DNA of 64,000 nucleotides, taken from Bacillus kexueae. GTDB taxonomy: Bacteria > Bacillota > Bacilli > Bacillales > Aeribacillaceae. Within the stretch, counting starts at the first letter, position 1; each line of letters opens with the position of its first letter. Positions 60,739 through 64,000 of this stretch are shown piece by piece. A program made the translations under genes and the position numbers. The notes beneath the pieces are model-generated. The model made no database searches. It was given only the letters and a program-made list of their open reading frames with translations, and had not been told where the DNA came from. The stretch lies in the NCBI RefSeq assembly GCF_022809095.1, contig NZ_JALAZE010000001.1, positions 248,001-312,000 on the forward strand. The letters run 5' to 3'.

Positions 60739-60914
60739 GTTGAAATCCCATCTCCTTTTTCTTGAATCTCTATAATACTACAAAATTTTCAATGGAACGG
60801 TCAATGATTAATGTCGTATTTTGTAGAAAAAAATCAAAAACTCCCTCTATGCGAGGAAATATGTGGATCTGGTTTCAGAAGCTCTTTTCTAAAGGATGTT
60901 TCGAATAGATTATA

Positions 60915-61070
60915 GCATTTCCAGTCGATTTTAAAATAAATTCTGAATATTCACCACAGATACTTACCTTCCGTTGGGAGAACTCCTCAGTACGGAGCCT
61001 GTAGTGTCTCGCCACTCCCTTTCATTTTGCTGAACAATGTATTTTATACGCACGAAAAGCAACAATTCTT
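60915..61070. repeat. Dispersed repeat RB, copy 2
   Basis: The same ordered blocks as at 35690: GCATTTCC, AATTCTGAA, CAACAATGTATTTT (here 3 bases differ) and AAAAGCAACAATTC, with a diverged GC-rich middle. It lies between glcT and the dehydrogenase gene. Confidence 0.6.
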
Positions 61071-61171
61071 TAGAAATGAGCGGTTCTAAGTCTTTGTAAT
61101 TCTACCATGTCATTGCAAAATGTGGAGTAGTACCTTCCTGGCATTTAATAACAACCATTCGGTTAAAATAA

Positions 61172-61213
61172 AAGCGGGTGAAGACAAACGAAAGGTCGCT
61201 CTTCACCCGCTTC
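61172..61213 (-). terminator. Terminator of the Gfo/Idh dehydrogenase gene
   Basis: Perfect 13-bp stem AAGCGGGTGAAGA with TCTTCACCCGCTT, followed on the minus strand by TTTTA. Confidence 0.85.
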
Positions 61214-61221
61214 CCTATTGA

Positions 61222-62265
61222 TTAAAATTCAATAACTTTTTTCATTCGATGACTTTCATATGCTGCCTCAATGATTTGAATCGTTCGTGCTCCTTGCTCT
61301 GCTGTTACATACGGCGCTCTTTCCTCAATGATTGCTTCATATATATCTTGATAGTAATTCATATATGTGGACGGTTCGGACTCAACTTTCCCTACGAAGT
61401 GTAGGCCGGCAATCGTTGAATTTAACGTCCCCCACATTTCCTCTGACTCTTTTCCATACGCCGCATCTGTCGGCTTTCCACCTGCACGTAAATACGCTTC
61501 TTGTGGATCCATGCCATATTTCACAAACGAGCCGTTCGTCCCGTGAATTTGATACCTCGGCCCTTGTTCACGAACTAACATACTAGCTTTTAATGTAACC
61601 GTTTTTGTCTCATAATACATTTTCAAATCAAAGGCATCGTCAATTTGGCTACCGGGACGTTGTTTTGACAAAGTTGCATACACAGAATTCGGCATTCCGA
61701 ATAATGTCAGCGCCTGGTCAATTAAGTGGCTTCCTAAATCATATAAAATACCTGATCCTGGTCTTTCTTCTTCCTTCCAAGTACCTTCGCGAACGAAATT
61801 ACGAAAACGATCAAAATGTGCTTCATATTCGACTACTTCGCCAACTATCCCTTCTTCTATCACTTTTTTTATGGTTTGAAAGTCAATGTCAAAGCGACGA
61901 TTTTGATAAACACTCACAAGTACTCCGTGTTTGTTCGCCATTTCAGCTAACTCACGTGCTTGATCCGCCGTTTCCGTAAACGGTTTTTCCACAACGACAT
62001 GCTTCTTTTTTTCAATTGCATGTTTAATCATCGGATAGTGATATTCATTTGGCGTCGTAATGACGACTAATTCAATTGAATCGTCATTTAACAGTTCTTC
62101 GTAAGAACGGACAACTTCGACATATGGGTAATCCTTTTGTGATAACGTTTGCCGTCTCTCTACTACTTTTTTTAATTCAAAATGTGGGTGCGCATGAAGA
62201 AATGGTGCATGAAAAACTTGTCCTGATAAGCCGTAGCCTACTAACCCAACCTGTATCTTTTTCAA
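61222..62265 (-). CDS. Gfo/Idh/MocA family oxidoreductase (IolW-like)
   Basis: Protein of 347 residues. The N-terminal NAD(P)-binding Rossmann domain (GLVGYGLSGQVFHAPFL, residues 7-23) is followed by EKPFTETADQARELAEMA with the conserved EKP near residue 94, and the C-terminal domain with DLGSHLIDQALTLFG (His in the GSHxxD motif near 178). It is close in pattern to B. subtilis IolW (YvaA), an NADP-dependent scyllo-inositol dehydrogenase, but the substrate is not proven. The start is TTG at 62265 after GGGGGAAG. It appears monocistronic. Confidence 0.88.
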   Translation of the reverse strand: MKKIQVGLVGYGLSGQVFHAPFLHAHPHFELKKVVERRQTLSQKDYPYVEVVRSYEELLNDDSIELVVITTPNEYHYPMIKHAIEKKKHVVVEKPFTETADQARELAEMANKHGVLVSVYQNRRFDIDFQTIKKVIEEGIVGEVVEYEAHFDRFRNFVREGTWKEEERPGSGILYDLGSHLIDQALTLFGMPNSVYATLSKQRPGSQIDDAFDLKMYYETKTVTLKASMLVREQGPRYQIHGTNGSFVKYGMDPQEAYLRAGGKPTDAAYGKESEEMWGTLNSTIAGLHFVGKVESEPSTYMNYYQDIYEAIIEERAPYVTAEQGARTIQIIEAAYESHRMKKVIEF

Positions 62266-62379
62266 CTGAAACTTCCCCCTATGTATGTACTTTCCATTTC
62301 CATCATGATATCACGGAACGTAAATTTTGGTAACTGATTTGTTTCAATTGATCCTTCATCCTAATTTCACCACATTTAA

Positions 62380-62557
62380 TAAGAAAAGCACAAAGCGCAA
62401 GTCCTTAGGCGAAGGGCGCTTTAGGACCTGCGAGGAGGCTTCCGTCGCCACAGGAGGGCCGAAGGGAACCGAGCTGATGGCGCTTGGAGCTAGACACCAA
62501 AAAACTGTAAAGAGAATACTTTAACACTTTATTGAACTTAAATTTTCTGTAACAACG
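62380..62557 (+). repeat. Dispersed repeat R1, copy 10
   Basis: Full-length copy. It ends with AACAACG next to an A-run and an imperfect minus-strand terminator-like hairpin (GAGCTACCC against GGCTGCC). No minus-strand gene directly precedes this hairpin, so it may be the trace of a lost gene. Confidence 0.9.
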
Positions 62558-62689
62558 AAAAAAAGAGCTACCCAATCATCGGCAGCCCTCTCCATAACTT
62601 TGTAAAAATATTGTAAATTGCAATGAATGAATGATTATTTTTTACGTAACCGATTAAACTATACTTCTGAAGATGTAAAGGAGGTGTTT

Positions 62690-62800
62690 ATGTTGAGTAA
62701 GAAGAATCGCTCTAACGAGGAACAAATGCGTCAACCAAAAGCAGATGCAGAATACGCCCAAGAAACGGATGCGAATAAAAAACAACCGAAACGAAATTAA
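62690..62800 (+). CDS. 36-residue charged protein, possibly a small spore protein
   Basis: A reading frame too short for most gene callers. The translation is MLSKKNRSNEEQMRQ followed by PKADAEYAQETDANKKQPKRN. It has a strong ribosome site, AAAGGAGG, 5 nt before the ATG at 62690, and a terminator begins 8-10 nt after the stop codon. DAEYAQETDANKK resembles the EFASET-type motif of gamma-type SASPs and YfhD-like proteins, so a spore role is possible. It is highly hydrophilic. The function is unproven. Confidence 0.65.
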   Translation: MLSKKNRSNEEQMRQPKADAEYAQETDANKKQPKRN

Positions 62801-62807
62801 CCTTACA

Positions 62808-62836
62808 TAAAAAGACGGCATTTGTCGTCTTTTTTT
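62808..62836. terminator. Bidirectional terminator
   Basis: Stem AAAGACG with CGTCTTT over an 8-nt loop, with A/T runs on both sides, between the 36-residue gene and the convergent minus-strand gene. Confidence 0.82.
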
Positions 62837-62838
62837 CG

Positions 62839-63105
62839 TTACGAAATAGCTTCGTCTTTATCGCCAATTCCTGTATAGACTGCATTGTGCGCAATCTTCA
62901 TTTTGGCAAGGGTTCCTTTAAGTAATTCTTCTTTGTCACACATCTCATCTGATTCTAAAATGGAAAAATCGAATACCACTTGCGAAAGTAGCTCAATGGC
63001 ACGCTTCAGTAAAAGCGGATGTGTTTCGTAATGGTCTTGTACAATCATTTGCATGACTTCCTCCGACAATAAGCGAATCTCTTTAATTCGATTGACTTCC
63101 GTCAT
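62839..63105 (-). CDS. Small helical hypothetical protein
   Basis: Protein of 88 residues, predicted all-helical (VNRIKEIRLLSEEVMQMIVQDHYE, LLLKRAIELLSQVVFDF). It has one Cys near residue 57 and no motif I recognise. The start is ATG at 63105 after AGGGGGGAG, with a spacing of about 5-6 nt. It lies 80 nt downstream of another small minus-strand gene and probably shares its transcript. Function unknown. Confidence 0.6.
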   Translation of the reverse strand: MTEVNRIKEIRLLSEEVMQMIVQDHYETHPLLLKRAIELLSQVVFDFSILESDEMCDKEELLKGTLAKMKIAHNAVYTGIGDKDEAIS

Positions 63106-63187
63106 CCGTCTCCCCCCCTTTGTTATCACCTTATGCGATAAATCAATTCGTTATTATATACCTTTCGCTACGAAAGCGGTAATCCCT

Positions 63188-63400
63188 TTATCGAAGCTTG
63201 TCGATTGATGAATAGTTTTGCTCCCACTTCCCTCTATGAATCGCGTCTTCTACACTCTCGATAAATGCGTGTAATGACTTCGGTAACTTTCCTGCCTCAT
63301 ATTCATCCATAGTAAAACGAATGATTTGGGCAGTGTGAAAGCTCATGACTTGGACCATTCGATGGCCGTTTTCTTTTTTCGTATACATAATTTCATACAT
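63188..63400 (-). CDS. Small hypothetical protein
   Basis: Protein of 70 residues that I do not recognise. The N-terminal half is beta-like (YEIMYTKKENGHRMVQVMSF) and the rest helical, with an amphipathic DEYEAGKLPKSLHAFIESVEDAI segment. No Cys or membrane segment. The start is ATG at 63400 with GGTGATG about 7 nt upstream. It is followed by the 88-residue gene on the same strand. Confidence 0.58.
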   Translation of the reverse strand: MYEIMYTKKENGHRMVQVMSFHTAQIIRFTMDEYEAGKLPKSLHAFIESVEDAIHRGKWEQNYSSIDKLR

Positions 63401-63487
63401 TTATTCATCACCAACTTGAATACAAGAACATATGTTTGTATATAATAGTAATCGATGAGCACTCACTTGTAAAGGATGGGATCAACC

Positions 63488-63688
63488 ATGTGTTTACTCC
63501 AAAAAAGCTGTACGGAAAATCGGCCACTAACCGTTATTTACGAAGCAAAAGACGGAACCTTTTCAAAGCGTACCATTCTCGTTCAATCGATAAAAGATCA
63601 TCATATTTATGCTTATTGTTATCAAAAACGAAGTATTCGCACGTTTCGAAAAGAGTCGATATTAGCTATGGCGTTTTTGAATCATTAG
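63488..63688 (+). CDS. Small WYL-like domain protein
   Basis: Protein of about 66 residues. The stretch NRPLTVIYEAKDGTFSKRTILVQSIKDHHIYAYCYQKRSIRTFRKESIL matches the layout of a WYL domain (Ile-x-Tyr, Gly, basic strand, then the yAYC, R..RTF motif), which binds ligands or nucleic acid in larger regulators. Here the DNA-binding part is absent, so it is a stand-alone or truncated WYL unit. The start is ATG at 63488, with AAAGGA 11 nt upstream; ATG at 63476 is also open. It converges with the LacI-type gene and overlaps its end by 4 nt. Confidence 0.62.
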   Translation: MCLLQKSCTENRPLTVIYEAKDGTFSKRTILVQSIKDHHIYAYCYQKRSIRTFRKESILAMAFLNH

Positions 63689-64000
63689 ACCGAATGGCGC
63701 TCATACAATCGAATGGGGATGTGATCATGAATGACGTTGTTATGTTCCATTTTTTCGATAAAAAGTGAAAAGGCGCGCTTCCCCATCGTTACTTTTGGAA
63801 CCTCTATCGTCGTTAAGTTTAAGCTCTCTGAAATCGGGTCGTTATCGAAACTTATAAGCGCTACATCTTTAGGAACGTGTATACCATTTTGAGCACATTG
63901 AATGGCAAAACTCGCTGCCACTTGGTCATTCGTTATTACCCACGCGGTAGGCTTTTGTACCATTTGAGTGTACGTATTAAAAATTCTCACCCCGTCTTCA
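63685..64000 (-). CDS. LacI-family regulator, C-terminal part (cut by the window edge)
   Basis: The reading frame is open to the end of the window, so the DNA-binding domain lies outside. The 105 visible residues are the C-terminal part of a LacI/PurR-type periplasmic-binding-like domain: WVITNDQVAASFAIQCAQNGIHVPKDVALISFDNDPISESLNLTTIEVPKVTMGKRAFSLFIEKM, with the SFDNDP loop that contacts ligand. Residues after MEHNN end in RLYERHSV, the usual terminal strand. It probably represses a sugar-use gene; the ligand is unknown. The gene lies beside the WYL-like protein, with no visible link. Confidence 0.85.
   Translation of the reverse strand, partial: EDGVRIFNTYTQMVQKPTAWVITNDQVAASFAIQCAQNGIHVPKDVALISFDNDPISESLNLTTIEVPKVTMGKRAFSLFIEKMEHNNVIHDHIPIRLYERHSV

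Noticed and set aside
1-64000. CRISPR array, prophage or complete insertion sequence
   Set aside because: R1 copies are far apart without regular spacers, and no cas, phage structural or transposase gene is present.

Overview
This window is chromosomal DNA of a low-GC, spore-forming Bacillaceae that is not Bacillus subtilis itself. The gene order matches the B. subtilis ptsG-kinA-yku region, turned around and interrupted by extra genes. Spore genes (sspH, splB, kinA, abbA) and AGGAGG-type ribosome sites fit this. I see no rRNA, tRNA, CRISPR array, prophage or complete insertion sequence. Most genes lie on the minus strand, which is probably the leading strand here.

Layout from left to right. 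(1) 1-8.9 kb: an MprF-like C-terminal domain protein, a hemolysin III family protein, sspH, and an accessory block around a 1392-residue P-type ATPase. That ATPase looks like a degenerate metal-type pump fused to a complete P2-type pump, with small membrane-anchored partners on both sides. (2) 9.3-24.3 kb: the yku block, with ykuV, ykuU, ykuT, ykuS, ykuR, dapH, ccpC, darB, abbA, ykuK and ykuI. It is interrupted by a TauE/SafE exporter, a broken glyoxalase-type gene, a drug efflux gene, a zinc-ribbon protein, an MBL hydrolase with a glutaredoxin, and two envelope proteins. (3) 24.4-34 kb: fadH, ykuE, a ppx-ppk polyphosphate pair, ykuD, ykuC, ykyB and cheV. (4) 34.2-39.5 kb: insertions relative to B. 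subtilis, namely a purine-type permease, a lipoprotein, a Pro/Gly-rich protein, a LOG-like protein and a frameshifted corA. (5) 39.6-55 kb: patA, kinA, a TetR/thioesterase/quinone reductase operon, pbpH, two chemoreceptors, a ketopantoate reductase and splB. (6) 55.6-60.7 kb: ptsI (frameshifted), ptsH, ptsG and glcT with its RNA antiterminator. (7) 61.2-64 kb: an IolW-like dehydrogenase, small genes and the edge of a LacI-type regulator.

The main non-coding signal is a dispersed element of about 175 bp, called R1 here, in ten copies plus one remnant. Every copy is in the same orientation, and nearly all end at the U-tract of a minus-strand gene terminator. Two copies also supply the stop codon of the preceding plus-strand gene. 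Two other dispersed families (RB and RC), a 165-bp tandem promoter-like duplication upstream of darB, and a 41-bp tandem repeat are also present.

Functionally the window links glucose uptake (GlcT-PtsGHI), catabolite control (CcpC, possible CcpA sites), entry into sporulation (KinA, AbbA), second messengers (DarB for c-di-AMP, YkuI for c-di-GMP), lysine and cell-wall precursor synthesis (DapH, YkuR), wall enzymes (PbpH, YkuD), chemotaxis (CheV, two chemoreceptors) and stress handling (YkuU/YkuV, SplB, Ppk/Ppx). Gene identities rest on remembered family sequences and motifs; no database search was run.
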